A DNA stretch of 64,000 nucleotides. It comes from Caulobacter vibrioides OR37. Its GTDB lineage: Bacteria > Pseudomonadota > Alphaproteobacteria > Caulobacterales > Caulobacteraceae. The translations under genes were made by a program, and so were the position numbers. This document shows, in pieces, positions 24,996 to 33,254 of this stretch. Under the pieces are notes generated by a model that was not told the DNA's origin, searched no databases, and saw only the letters and a list, made by a program, of their open reading frames with translations. Numbering within the stretch: position 1 is the first letter of the stretch; each line of letters starts with the position of its first letter. The stretch is taken from contig NZ_APMP01000015.1 of NCBI RefSeq assembly GCF_000372645.1, positions 23,945-87,944 of the forward strand, written 5' to 3'.

Positions 24996-25540
24996 GCTCG
25001 GCGCTCCGACATCACCAACACCTCGACGCCCGTCGCCTGTTGGTGAGTATCGCTGGCGATCACCTCGTAGCCGTCGGTGACGGAGCCCGCGAGAAGCTTC
25101 GGAGCGGCCAGGAAGTAGCACCATCCTGACTCGACTTGGTGTGCATCGATGCGAAAGGGTGTTGAAAGGCCGTGGCCCTCGCCAAAATCGCGGTAGGCGA
25201 TCGCCGGCAGACGCAGCGACATCGGAAGATCGCGACGGTAGCGGATAGCTAGTTCGAGCAGCGAGACTGAGTTTCCGGTGTCTGTCGGATTGGCGATCTG
25301 GACCTTGAAGGCGAAGAGCTTGCCCTCCTCGCCGAGGTCGCGGTGGAAGGATTCCAGCAAGCGGACCTCCAGCTTCGGCGTCCGCCGCGCCTCCTGCCGT
25401 TCAGCCAACCGCTGGGCTTTGGCCGAGGTCCGCCACGCCAGGACGGAAAACACCAGCGCGACCACAGCCACGAAGAACGTCAGCCAAGTCGCCCAGTCGC
25501 CAGGCTGAACGGCCCTGATCGCTGCGTCCAGATTCCTCAC
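24992..25540 (-). CDS. Membrane-anchored hypothetical protein, 182 aa
   Basis: A single membrane helix (about residues 18-38, WLTFFVAVVALVFSVLAWRTS) is followed by a short coiled stretch (AKAQRLAERQEARRTPKLEV) and a beta-rich domain (FAFKVQIANPTDTGNSVSLLELAIRYRRDL). The layout resembles small anchored beta-sandwich proteins of unknown function. Its stop overlaps the start of the 199-aa gene, implying the two proteins act together. Confidence 0.7.
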   Translation of the reverse strand: MRNLDAAIRAVQPGDWATWLTFFVAVVALVFSVLAWRTSAKAQRLAERQEARRTPKLEVRLLESFHRDLGEEGKLFAFKVQIANPTDTGNSVSLLELAIRYRRDLPMSLRLPAIAYRDFGEGHGLSTPFRIDAHQVESGWCYFLAAPKLLAGSVTDGYEVIASDTHQQATGVEVLVMSERRA

Positions 25541-25648
25541 CGTGCCCTGTCCTCGAACCTTAAAAGCGCCCAGCGTGTCGAAGCGCTACGCCGCAACCTT
25601 GGCCCATTCCACCCGCGGCGTCATGGCGCCTCGACTCCGTCCACCAAT

Positions 25649-25663
25649 GTTCTATATTCGTTC
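25649..25663 (+). promoter_or_regulatory. LexA box (GTTC-N7-GTTC) before the 25666 gene
   Basis: GTTC-TATATTC-GTTC matches the alphaproteobacterial SOS box exactly. The N7 contains TATATT, a possible -10 element, and the box ends 2 nt before an ATG, implying a leaderless mRNA repressed by LexA. Confidence 0.75.
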
Positions 25664-25665
25664 TC

Positions 25666-26019
25666 ATGAACCACGCCCATCCCGTCACCGCTGAGCCGCT
25701 GACCGCCGTGGAGATCGACGGCGTCCTTGGCGAGCCCGGCTACCTTGAAACCCTGCCCGCCGTCCGCCACGTCGACGCCGGCCGCGATGGCGGCCTGGTC
25801 GTCTGGCTGGACAGCGCCCTGGACACCGTCCCCCCGCTCGACGAAGAGCGCCCTGACCGGCCGCCGGAGGTGGAACTGCATGGCCAGGGCGCGCCCTGCC
25901 AGGCGCTGGTCGACCATCCCCGCGCCCAGCACGTCGAGATGTTCTTCGACGGCCTGGGCGACCCGGAATGCGCCCCGCTGGGCTGGTGGCATGCGCGCGT
26001 GTGGTTGAAGGCCGATTGA
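25666..26019 (+). CDS. LexA-boxed hypothetical protein upstream of SRAP gene
   Basis: 117-residue acidic protein (MNHAHPVTAEPLTAVEIDGVLGE...) with no signal or membrane segment. It contains a beta-rich core (LETLPAVRHVDAGRDGGLVVWLD) and a conserved-looking C-terminus (FFDGLGDPECAPLGWWHARVWLKAD). The SOS box ends 2 nt before its ATG. The SRAP gene starts 66 nt after its stop in the same direction, so both are probably induced by DNA damage. No family recognised. Confidence 0.7.
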   Translation: MNHAHPVTAEPLTAVEIDGVLGEPGYLETLPAVRHVDAGRDGGLVVWLDSALDTVPPLDEERPDRPPEVELHGQGAPCQALVDHPRAQHVEMFFDGLGDPECAPLGWWHARVWLKAD

Positions 26020-26085
26020 AGACGGCCTTGCACCTGGTCGCCTGACCGCTAGCTTCAATGGATCGGCCGGCAGGGACATTCGAGG

Positions 26086-26841
26086 ATGTGCAATCTCTAC
26101 GCCCTCATGAAGGCGCGGGCGGAAGTCGCCGCCCTGGCGCGCGCTATGAGCGACCTCAACAACAACCAGCCGCCGATGCCGGGGATTTACCCTGACTACG
26201 CCGCGCCGATCATCACCCGCGGCCAGGAAGGCCAGAGGATTATGCGCGATGCGCGCTGGGGCATGCCGTCATCGAAACAGGCCCTGTTCGAGGCCGCGAC
26301 GGAGCGGGCTGACAAGCTGCGCGCCAAGGGCACGGAGTTCGATTTCGACGAACTACTGAAGATGGAGCCGGACAAGGGCACCACGAACGTGCGCAACACG
26401 GTCAGCCAGAAGACGGGCAGGATCAACACCCATTGGGCGCCCTGGCTAGGCGCGGGCAACCGGTGTCTGGTGCCCTTCACGTCCTTCGCCGAACCGGACC
26501 AAGACCACGAGAGGACGCGCAAGAACATCTGGTTCGCGTTGGATGACAGCCGCCCGATCGCCTTCTTCGCCGGCATCTGGACGCCGCACGCCTGCGTGCG
26601 GATGAAGAGCAAGGGCTGGGAGGAAATCGTCGCCTACGGCTTCCTGACAACGGAGTCGGCCGAGCCGGTGAAGACCTACCACGCCAAGGCCATGCCGGTG
26701 ATCCTGACCGAGCCGGAGGAATGGGACCTATGGATGAGCGACGCCCCCTGGACTGAGGTCGCCCAGCTGCAGCGGCCCCTGCCCGATCGGCTGAAGGTGG
26801 TGGCCACCGGCGGCAAGAGCGACGACGTCGTGCCGGCCTGA
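26086..26841 (+). CDS. SOS response-associated peptidase (SRAP; HMCES/YedK family)
   Basis: Proteins of this family form a stable thiazolidine crosslink with abasic sites in single-stranded DNA and shield them from breakage. The active-site Cys2 is present (MCNLYALM). Other conserved residues are visible: Asn in GTTNVRNT, Glu in PFTSFAEPD and His in KTYHAKAMPVIL. 251 residues, full length. It lies downstream of a LexA-boxed gene in the same direction, in line with SOS induction. Carriage on an ICE near imuAB-dnaE2 groups two damage-response functions. Confidence 0.92.
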   Translation: MCNLYALMKARAEVAALARAMSDLNNNQPPMPGIYPDYAAPIITRGQEGQRIMRDARWGMPSSKQALFEAATERADKLRAKGTEFDFDELLKMEPDKGTTNVRNTVSQKTGRINTHWAPWLGAGNRCLVPFTSFAEPDQDHERTRKNIWFALDDSRPIAFFAGIWTPHACVRMKSKGWEEIVAYGFLTTESAEPVKTYHAKAMPVILTEPEEWDLWMSDAPWTEVAQLQRPLPDRLKVVATGGKSDDVVPA

Positions 26842-26847
26842 TCGGCT

Positions 26848-27174
26848 TTAGCGGTCCGGCGGCGTCCAGGACCACGCGCCGTCGAAGAGGTGGGGAAAGA
26901 CCGCGACGTCTTTTGACCCGCACCCTTCTACGCCCGTGCAGGACAGCCGCGCGGCGATATCGGCGATCTTGACGTCCACGCGATGCTCGAACTTTTCCAG
27001 CAGATCCTCGGGCGTCCACTCGATCAGTCGCGGACATTCGCGACAGCAGATCGCCAGGGAATAGCCCTTGGTCAGAAAGGTCCTGACCGTGTCGTTGCCG
27101 ACCTGGCCCAGGTGGAAGCGTCGGATCAGAGCCTCCGGCGGGCGCTGCAGCGTCGAGGACGGATGGTTCGGCAC
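26848..27174 (-). CDS. Hypothetical protein with a putative Cys cluster
   Basis: 108 residues. Cysteines occur in LAICCRECPRL (about residues 42-52) and LSCTGVEGCGS (about 78-88), a spacing that could bind zinc. The N-terminus (PPEALIRRFHLGQVGNDTVRTFL) is helical. Convergent with SRAP (6 nt between stops). No named family. Confidence 0.65.
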   Translation of the reverse strand: MPNHPSSTLQRPPEALIRRFHLGQVGNDTVRTFLTKGYSLAICCRECPRLIEWTPEDLLEKFEHRVDVKIADIAARLSCTGVEGCGSKDVAVFPHLFDGAWSWTPPDR

Positions 27175-27310
27175 CGGGGGCGTTTCTCCGACGTACGCTA
27201 TACGAGATAGGCCTCAAAACTTCGGCTGCCAGCGGCAGCGCCCCGCCAGGTCCATCATCGGCTATGATATGCGCAAATCGCTTCGTCGACGGAACGCTAT
27301 TAAGCCGGAC

Positions 27311-27688
27311 ATGACCCTGCCTCAGGAACCTAGCCTAGAGCCCATCGACTACTGGCGCGCGGTCTCGCGCCGTGGCGTGCTCGCGCTCGGCTTCTGCGTC
27401 CGACGCACGATCGAAGGCCCGACGTTGGTCGCGGAACTGACCGGGCCTTTGGACGGCTGGACCCGTCGCGCCGCCTTGGCCGCGATCGGCGTCCACGATG
27501 ATGCTGAACGTACGCGCGACCTTGCCCTAGTCGCCGCCCGCGCGGTTCTGACCATGGCCTTGGAGCACACGCCTGCGATGACCGCGCTGGAGGCCTACCA
27601 GGGCCTGCTCATCGACGCGGTCTGGAGAGCGGTCGAAGACGACCCACCCCGCAAGATCGAGATCCTGGGCCGCTCGGCGCCGATCTAG
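27311..27688 (+). CDS. Hypothetical protein, 125 aa
   Basis: Helical protein with MTLPQEPSLEPIDYWRAVSRRG at the start; an ATG at 27269 in frame is an alternative, and neither has a clear ribosome-binding site. A helical core (TRDLALVAARAVLTMALEHTP) follows. Its stop overlaps the convergent HEPN-like gene by 4 nt. Function unknown. Confidence 0.55.
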   Translation: MTLPQEPSLEPIDYWRAVSRRGVLALGFCVRRTIEGPTLVAELTGPLDGWTRRAALAAIGVHDDAERTRDLALVAARAVLTMALEHTPAMTALEAYQGLLIDAVWRAVEDDPPRKIEILGRSAPI

Positions 27689-28209
27689 ACGTCGCCAGAC
27701 CGCTGGCGGGCGGTCTGGTCGGCTTCGATCTCGTCGGCGATCATCTGCGCGGTGATCCCGAAGCGTTCGGCCATGCCATGGCTGAAGGCCTCCAGGTCCC
27801 GGTTCAGGGCCATGAAGACATCGCAGGCCGCGTCGCTGCGCGCGATCATCGCGGCTTCGAGCTGATCTGGAGGCGCTCCGCCCTCGATGTAGAACCTGAA
27901 GAAGCGATGGACCAGGAAGTCGCGCTCGGGCTTGCACGCCTCCAGCCGCGCCAGCAGCTCCGCTGGTAGGCGCCCCGTTTTCTTGATCTTGCCCAGCATG
28001 GTCCCGAAGGTGTGGGTGAAGCTGGTGTCGAAGAAGTCGTCCACCCGCCCTTCCCAGGCCGCGTCCTCGACCCCGTTGCGCTCGGGCAGCAGGCTCAGGA
28101 CGCTGTAGGTGTTGACCAGTTCGTACTCCAGGGTCTGGATCGCGAAGTGGGCGCGGCCGTAACGCGCGAAGGCCTCGCGATGCTCATCGCTGACGAAGGG
28201 CGAGTCCAC
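27685..28209 (-). CDS. Helical protein with a HEPN-like R-x4-H motif
   Basis: 174 residues, almost entirely helical, with no signal or membrane segment. Near residue 95 the segment KPERDFLVHRFFRF gives Arg-x4-His, the spacing of HEPN ribonuclease active sites. Helices on each side (IQTLEYELVNTYSVLS; AACDVFMALNRDLEAFS) fit a four-helix HEPN bundle. It ends 30 nt before the start side of the ATPase-nuclease gene on the same strand (that gene lies downstream in map order but upstream in transcription), so both may be co-expressed. HEPN assignment is inferred from motif and helix content. Confidence 0.5.
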   Translation of the reverse strand: MDSPFVSDEHREAFARYGRAHFAIQTLEYELVNTYSVLSLLPERNGVEDAAWEGRVDDFFDTSFTHTFGTMLGKIKKTGRLPAELLARLEACKPERDFLVHRFFRFYIEGGAPPDQLEAAMIARSDAACDVFMALNRDLEAFSHGMAERFGITAQMIADEIEADQTARQRSGDV

Positions 28210-28238
28210 GGCGAGGTCCTTTCCAGCGCGGTCTGCGG

Positions 28239-30362
28239 CTACTTGGGGATGCTGAACTTCAGCTTGTCTTGGTAGACGCCGATGCGCTTGCGGGCGCGAT
28301 CCACGACATCGTCGAAGTGCAGGATCTCGAAGTAGGTCTCGCCCAGCTTCGTGCGTGTCGTCGGGTCTATGAGATTGTCGGAATTGAACCAGCCCTTGCC
28401 GGTAGGGAACGGCGTCCAGCCGTTGAGCCGCAATGGATCCAGCGTGTCGCCGATGAGATAGCCGTAGAACCTCTTGATCCTCCCGCCCGACTTGGCCGCC
28501 AGGAGGTGGGCATATTGGTTGAGGTCGCCGACGTGGTCGTCCATCGACACGCCCGGCGCCTTGAACTCGACGATGATCGCCGAGCCTTCCTTGCTGAACA
28601 GCGCGATGTCAGGCCGTTTGGCGCCGTGGTCCTGCGCGCGGCGGGCCAGCAGGTCCTTGAAGGCCTGATCGATGTCGTTCTCGAAGACCTTCTCGTCGCT
28701 GTTCCAGACGATGTTGGCCAGCGGCATGTCCGAGGCGATGTAGTCGTAGTAGTGATATTCCTCGCTCAGCAGCCAGATGTCGTGGTCGGTGACCTCGGTG
28801 CTGTCCTGGCGCATCGGAAAGAAGATGCTGTGGATGATCCGCTCGTCCTTGCGTCGGGCGCCGTCATCCAGGTTCTGCACCGACAGGTTTCGCCCGCAGG
28901 CCAGGGCCAGAACCTCGACGATGCAGGCGCGCCGCACGACGAGCTGCGAGAGGTTGGCCATGTCGAAGTTTTTCAGCGACGTCGTATATTTCCACGAAAT
29001 CTCGCTGATCTTCTTGCGGAAATCGGCGGAGTCCGGCTCGGCCGCGACAATCTCTTCCTTCAGGCGGTAGATCTCGGCGGTCTCGTCGATGACCTTTTCC
29101 TGGTACTTCTTCAGAACCCGATCGACGATCTTCTGGGCTGACTCGCCGTAGACCACCCGCGTGGAGGTCTCTTGCAGCATGTCCTCGGTGACGCCGTACT
29201 TGTCGGTGATCTCCTTGACCACGTCCTCTTTCTTCCAGTCGCCCGGGATCACCATGGCGTCGATCACCGGATCGATGGCGGCATGGATCGTCTCGTAGGA
29301 CACCCGCTCGGAGCCAAAGAGCCCGCCGGCCTCAAGTTCTTCGGGAATATCCTCGAAGTTGTCGCGCTGCTCATTGACGTGCTGGTCGAGGAAGTCGCTC
29401 TCGATCAGGACGATGTGATTGTAGCCGCCGACGGGATTGTTCTGTTCGGTCTTGCTGCGCAGGTATCGGTTGGTGATGTCGCGAACCGGCGAGAACTTGG
29501 CGCAGAACGCGATGGCGTTACGCTTCAGGCCGAACGATGCAGCATCCAGCCGATAGTGGGACAGCCTGAAGGTCTGGAAAGTCCCCAGACCGCCGCCGGT
29601 GTCCGGGTCGCGCTCTTCGACCTGGACTTCCCGCACGGCCGTGACGACCGGCAGGTCCTGGCGCCGAAGAACTTCGGTCTGGTCGGGCTGGGCCCAATGG
29701 GTGGTCGAGAAGACAATCTCGAAATCGCCAAGCTGGCTAGACAGGCCGACCAGGCGCTGCAGGAAGGCCAGCAGCATCTGCTTCTTCAGCGCCGCCGCCG
29801 AGAACATCGCGCTGAGCAGCGCGTTGGGCGGCAGGCGAACCCGTGCGGCATCCTTGAAGTTCAGCAGCTGGATGGTCGTGCCGATCTTCGAAGCGTCGCC
29901 AGCGTCCTCAGCGAAATCGTCGGCCTCGATCTGCTTTTGACGTTCGTCGTAGGTCATCCAGCGACGAAACACCTGCCCATCCCGGCGGAAGGTGCTGTCG
30001 ATCGCCATGCCGGCGAAATAGTGGAAGAACTGGATACGACCCGCGCCCTTGCACTTGCCGATTCCCGAGATCGTCAGGTCGTCCTTGTACGACGTGTCCT
30101 TGGTCAGGAAGGCCTTCAGCTGGGCCTCTCCCAGCCCGCAGCCGTTGTCGGCGCAGGTGATGGTCATCACATCCCGATCGTCGAGCAGATCGACTTTCTG
30201 AAACGCCACGTCGACCCGGATGCTGAGGCTGGGCGCGGTCGGATCGTCGTGCTTGCGGATCAGGTAGGAATCGATGGCGTTCGAGATCAGCTCCTCGAAC
30301 ACCACGTAGGGATTCTTGCTGAGCTTGGTGTTCTTGATGCTGCCGCGGACATCGAGCGTCAT
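28239..30362 (-). CDS. GHKL ATPase fused to a PD-(D/E)XK nuclease-like domain
   Basis: From the ATG at 30362 (a GTG at 30383 is an alternative) the 707-residue protein has an HSP90/MutL-type ATPase: N-box EELISNAID (Glu24, Asn28, Asp31), DNGCG (72-76) and the lid GIGKCKGAGR (100-109). A middle region includes a coiled stretch (YQEKVIDETAEIYRLKEEI). Near the C-terminus, RPDIALFSKEGSAIIVEFKAPG gives Asp...Glu-x-Lys, a PD-(D/E)XK nuclease signature (about residues 583-603). This fusion suggests ATP-gated DNA cleavage, as in phage-defence proteins; function is inferred. An inverted repeat lies 30 nt upstream. Confidence 0.85.
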   Translation of the reverse strand: MTLDVRGSIKNTKLSKNPYVVFEELISNAIDSYLIRKHDDPTAPSLSIRVDVAFQKVDLLDDRDVMTITCADNGCGLGEAQLKAFLTKDTSYKDDLTISGIGKCKGAGRIQFFHYFAGMAIDSTFRRDGQVFRRWMTYDERQKQIEADDFAEDAGDASKIGTTIQLLNFKDAARVRLPPNALLSAMFSAAALKKQMLLAFLQRLVGLSSQLGDFEIVFSTTHWAQPDQTEVLRRQDLPVVTAVREVQVEERDPDTGGGLGTFQTFRLSHYRLDAASFGLKRNAIAFCAKFSPVRDITNRYLRSKTEQNNPVGGYNHIVLIESDFLDQHVNEQRDNFEDIPEELEAGGLFGSERVSYETIHAAIDPVIDAMVIPGDWKKEDVVKEITDKYGVTEDMLQETSTRVVYGESAQKIVDRVLKKYQEKVIDETAEIYRLKEEIVAAEPDSADFRKKISEISWKYTTSLKNFDMANLSQLVVRRACIVEVLALACGRNLSVQNLDDGARRKDERIIHSIFFPMRQDSTEVTDHDIWLLSEEYHYYDYIASDMPLANIVWNSDEKVFENDIDQAFKDLLARRAQDHGAKRPDIALFSKEGSAIIVEFKAPGVSMDDHVGDLNQYAHLLAAKSGGRIKRFYGYLIGDTLDPLRLNGWTPFPTGKGWFNSDNLIDPTTRTKLGETYFEILHFDDVVDRARKRIGVYQDKLKFSIPK

Positions 30363-30391
30363 TGTCTTTTCAAGCGATCCCACAGGCCATT

Positions 30392-30409
30392 CTGGCCACT
30401 TCTGGCCAG
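30392..30409. promoter_or_regulatory. Inverted repeat upstream of ATPase-nuclease gene
   Basis: CTGGCCA-CTTC-TGGCCAG is a perfect 7-bp inverted repeat, 30 nt before the ATG at 30362; a third GGCCA copy lies at 30385-30389. Possible repressor site. Confidence 0.4.
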
Positions 30410-30516
30410 CCCCCTAGTCACAGTCAAGCCAGCAACCCAAGCGGGTCTTCGACCGGCCGCCACCGCCAGGGGTCGGGCGGCCCGTGAGCCGCTGACAAAG
30501 AGAAGGACCGCCCGCC

Positions 30517-30536
30517 TACGTCAGCTTCGGTCGCCG
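30517..30536 (+). repeat. 20-bp direct repeat, copy 1
   Basis: TACGTCAGCTTCGGTCGCCG recurs at 30886-30905 with one mismatch. The copies flank the small membrane protein gene at 30599-30811. Confidence 0.6.
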
Positions 30537-30598
30537 TGGCAGAGACCTGCATGACCCGGCCGCGGCGCTCGCGGTCCAAGTCCACGAGGATGATCTGC

Positions 30599-30811
30599 CT
30601 AGCGCATCGTCCAAGGCCTGGCGGCCAGCACCATCAGCGTGAAGACGCCGATGAACAGGCCCGGCACGAACCAGGGCTCGGTCCTGCCTTCGATCCGCTG
30701 GACGAGGCTGGTGAGGATGGCCGTCGGCATGACCGCCGCCAGCGCGCAGCCGATCCAGCCCTGCCACTCCCGCCAGACCGGGCGGCCGTCCTCAGGCTCA
30801 TCCTCATCCAT
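30599..30811 (-). CDS. Small two-helix membrane protein
   Basis: 70 residues from the ATG at 30811, which has GGGGAG five nt upstream. A short charged N-terminus (MDEDEPEDGRPVWREWQG) precedes two hydrophobic helices (WIGCALAAVMPTAILTSL and WFVPGLFIGVFTLMVLAARPW) linked by about ten polar residues. Flanked by 20-bp direct repeats. No family recognised. Confidence 0.6.
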   Translation of the reverse strand: MDEDEPEDGRPVWREWQGWIGCALAAVMPTAILTSLVQRIEGRTEPWFVPGLFIGVFTLMVLAARPWTMR

Positions 30812-30885
30812 GACGCTCCCCCCGCGCCACTCTAGCGCGCACGGCGCCGTTTAGCGATCGAGGGTCGCAGACGGCGCTGCCAAGG

Positions 30886-30905
30886 TACGTCACCTTCGGT
30901 CGCCG
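30886..30905 (+). repeat. 20-bp direct repeat, copy 2
   Basis: Second copy of the repeat at 30517-30536, one mismatch (G to C at position 8), same orientation, 369 bp apart. Confidence 0.6.
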
Positions 30906-31009
30906 CTGAAAAATTCTGATTCCGCTCAAACCCTTGCCGCGTCTGGATCTAGCGGTGGGCGCGCGCCTGCGCCGCACCCATGGCCCCGTTGACTCCCGCA
31001 CGCCGAAGA

Positions 31010-31024
31010 GAACAAAGCTGGAAC
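31010..31024. promoter_or_regulatory. LexA box of the imuA-imuB-dnaE2 operon
   Basis: GAAC-AAAGCTG-GAAC, the reverse complement of GTTC-N7-GTTC, lies 18 nt before the imuA ATG. Caulobacter imuAB-dnaE2 is a classic LexA-regulated operon. Confidence 0.85.
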
Positions 31025-31042
31025 AAGGTCGTTCTTCCAAAC

Positions 31043-31810
31043 ATGTCAGCAGCCCTTCATCCCGCCGCCCTCGATGCCCTCCGCCGCAAGGTCCGCGCCC
31101 TGGAAACCCAGGATCGCGTCACCCGGGCGGTGTTGCCGTTCGGCGTTCCGCCGCTGGACGCGCGCCTGCCAGGCGGCGGCCTGGCGCTGGGCGCGCTGCA
31201 CGAGGTGGCCGGCGGCGCGGAGGAAGCGCTCTATGGCGCCACGGCCGCCCGGTTCGCCGCCGGGATCTTGGCCCGCGCCCAGGGTGAGGTTCTCTGGTGC
31301 CGGCGCCAGGCCGATCTCTTCGCCCCGTCGCTGGCCCAGGCCGGCCTGCCGCCCAGCCGGGTGATCTTCGCGGACGCGGGCGACGAGGCCGGCGTCCTGG
31401 CGGCCATGGAGGAAGGTTTGCGCTGGCCGGGCCTGGCCGGGGTCATCGGCGAGGTCGGCAAGCTCTCCATGACCGCCTCGCGCCGGCTGCAGCTGGCGGC
31501 CGAGAAGAGCGGGCAGATCGCCATCGCGGTCCGAAGATGGCGGCGGATCGCCGACGCGGCGGACCTTGGCCAGCCGACGGCCTCGGAAACTCGCTGGCGG
31601 GTCTCCACCCTGCCCTCCTCTCCACTGCCCCCTTCCGTTCCCGGCGTGGGTCGCCCCCGCTGGTTCCTAGAACTCCTCCGCTGCAAGGCCGGCGACGCCT
31701 TCGACATCGAGCTAGAAGCCTGTGACGCAAAGGGTCATCTCCGTCTTCCTGCCCCGCTGGCCTACCGACCGGCTGGCGCGGATGCAGGGCAAGGCCGCGC
31801 CGTCGCCTGA
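31043..31810 (+). CDS. imuA: ImuA, SOS mutasome protein
   Basis: RecA/SulA-like protein acting with ImuB and DnaE2 in SOS-induced error-prone translesion synthesis. The start at 31043 (MSAALHPAALDALRRKV) follows the LexA box by 18 nt; the in-frame ATG at 30980 would place the box inside the gene. Seen: LPFGVPPLDARLPGGGLALGALHEVAGG, the RecA-core-like beginning typical of ImuA, and later ASRRLQLAAEKSGQIAIAVRRWRR and SRWRV-like ETRWRVSTLPS. 255 residues. It overlaps imuB by 89 nt in a different frame, indicating an operon. Confidence 0.92.
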   Translation: MSAALHPAALDALRRKVRALETQDRVTRAVLPFGVPPLDARLPGGGLALGALHEVAGGAEEALYGATAARFAAGILARAQGEVLWCRRQADLFAPSLAQAGLPPSRVIFADAGDEAGVLAAMEEGLRWPGLAGVIGEVGKLSMTASRRLQLAAEKSGQIAIAVRRWRRIADAADLGQPTASETRWRVSTLPSSPLPPSVPGVGRPRWFLELLRCKAGDAFDIELEACDAKGHLRLPAPLAYRPAGADAGQGRAVA

Positions 31811-33254
31811 CATTCCGGTCGTCATGGTCGGACGGGTCGGGCGCCGCCGTGCGATCGCGCACATGAACCTCGCCGCCGCCAAGGCCGGCCTGCGGCTGGG
31901 CCAGGCCGTGGCCCATGCCACCGCCATGGTCCCAGGTCTTGTGCTGCACGATCTCGACGCCGCCGGGGATGACGCCGCCCTGCAGCGCCTGGCCCTCTGG
32001 GCCCAGCGCCTCTATTCGCCGACCGTGGCCCCGGACCCGCCCGATGGTCTGGTCATCGACGCCACCGGCTGCACCCATCTCTTCGGCGGCGAGGAGAAGA
32101 TGCTGGTCAATATCCGCCAGCGCCTGGCCAAGGCCGGCTATACCGCCACCCTGGCCATCGCCGACAGCTGGGGCGGCGCTCACGCCCTGGCGCGCTATTC
32201 GCGCCGCTCGGTGTTCGTCGTGCCGCCGGGCGCGCTGGGCGTCCAGCTGAGGGACCTGCCGGTGGCGGCCCTGCGCCTGCCGCCGGATCTCGTCCAGGCC
32301 CTGGCCAAGCCCGGCTTCGACACCATCGGCGAGCTGGAGGCGACGGCCACGGGGCCGCTAGCCCATCGCTTTGGCCTGGAGCCGATCCGCCGCCTCGACC
32401 AGGCCTTCGCCCGCGAACGCGAACCGATCGAACCGGTCTTCGCCCCCGAAACTCCACGTGCGGCCAAGATCTTCGCCGAACCGATCGGCGCGCCCGAGAC
32501 CATGGCGCGCTATCTGACCGAACTGACGGTCGAACTGTGCGCCACGCTGGAGGCCCTGAACCTGGGGGCCAAGTCGATCGACGCCTGGTTCTACCGGGTC
32601 GACAACCGGATCGAGAGCGCCCGTATCGGCCTGTCGACCCCGGCCCGGGACGCGCGCCGTCTGGCCAAGCTCCTCTGCGAGAAGCTGGAGATGGTCGATC
32701 CGGGCTTCGGGGTCGACAAGATGGTCCTGGCTGCACCGGGCGCCGAGCCCTTGGCCTACCGGCAGGACGAGGCGCGGCTGGGTGGGGACAAGCCGGCAGT
32801 CGCCGATCTGGCGGGTCTGATCGACACCCTGGCCGCGCGCCTGGGTCCGGACTCGGTCTACCGCCTGGCCAGCGCAGAGAGCGACATCCCCGAGCGCAGT
32901 GTCCGCAAGGCCCCGGCCATCGAGCGCCCCGTCGCCTATTCCTGGCCGGTCGATTGGCCAAGGCCCACCCGCTTCTTTCCCCGCCCCGAGCCCATCGAGA
33001 CGGTCGCGCTCCTGCCTGACCAGCCGCCGGCCTTCTTCACCTGGCGCGGATCGCGCCGGCGCGTGCGGCGGGCCGACGGCCCTGAGCGGGTGTTCGGGGA
33101 ATGGTGGCGGGCCGACGCCGAGCTGGCCCGCAGCCGGGACTACTTCCAGGTCGAGGACGAAGGCGGCCAGCGCTACTGGATCTACCGCGACGGTGACGGC
33201 GAGGACGCCGCCACCGGTAGCCAGCGCTGGTTCATGGCCGGGGTATTCGGATGA
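31722..33254 (+). CDS. imuB: ImuB, Y-family polymerase-like mutasome scaffold
   Basis: Y-family polymerase homologue that lacks catalytic activity and links DnaE2 to the beta clamp. GTG start at 31722. The first strand reads [15 protein letters not shown], where active Y-family enzymes carry catalytic Asp, and [18 protein letters not shown] replaces the second acidic motif, as known for ImuB. 510 residues including the little-finger region and a C-terminal extension ([25 protein letters not shown]) characteristic of ImuB. Its stop overlaps dnaE2 (ATGA), so translation is coupled. Confidence 0.93.
   Translation: MTQRVISVFLPRWPTDRLARMQGKAAPSPDIPVVMVGRVGRRRAIAHMNLAAAKAGLRLGQAVAHATAMVPGLVLHDLDAAGDDAALQRLALWAQRLYSPTVAPDPPDGLVIDATGCTHLFGGEEKMLVNIRQRLAKAGYTATLAIADSWGGAHALARYSRRSVFVVPPGALGVQLRDLPVAALRLPPDLVQALAKPGFDTIGELEATATGPLAHRFGLEPIRRLDQAFAREREPIEPVFAPETPRAAKIFAEPIGAPETMARYLTELTVELCATLEALNLGAKSIDAWFYRVDNRIESARIGLSTPARDARRLAKLLCEKLEMVDPGFGVDKMVLAAPGAEPLAYRQDEARLGGDKPAVADLAGLIDTLAARLGPDSVYRLASAESDIPERSVRKAPAIERPVAYSWPVDWPRPTRFFPRPEPIETVALLPDQPPAFFTWRGSRRRVRRADGPERVFGEWWRADAELARSRDYFQVEDEGGQRYWIYRDGDGEDAATGSQRWFMAGVFG

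Noticed and set aside
28269..30554. Long plus-strand ORFs over the ATPase-nuclease gene
   Set aside because: Antisense shadows; no domains, while the minus strand carries GHKL motifs.
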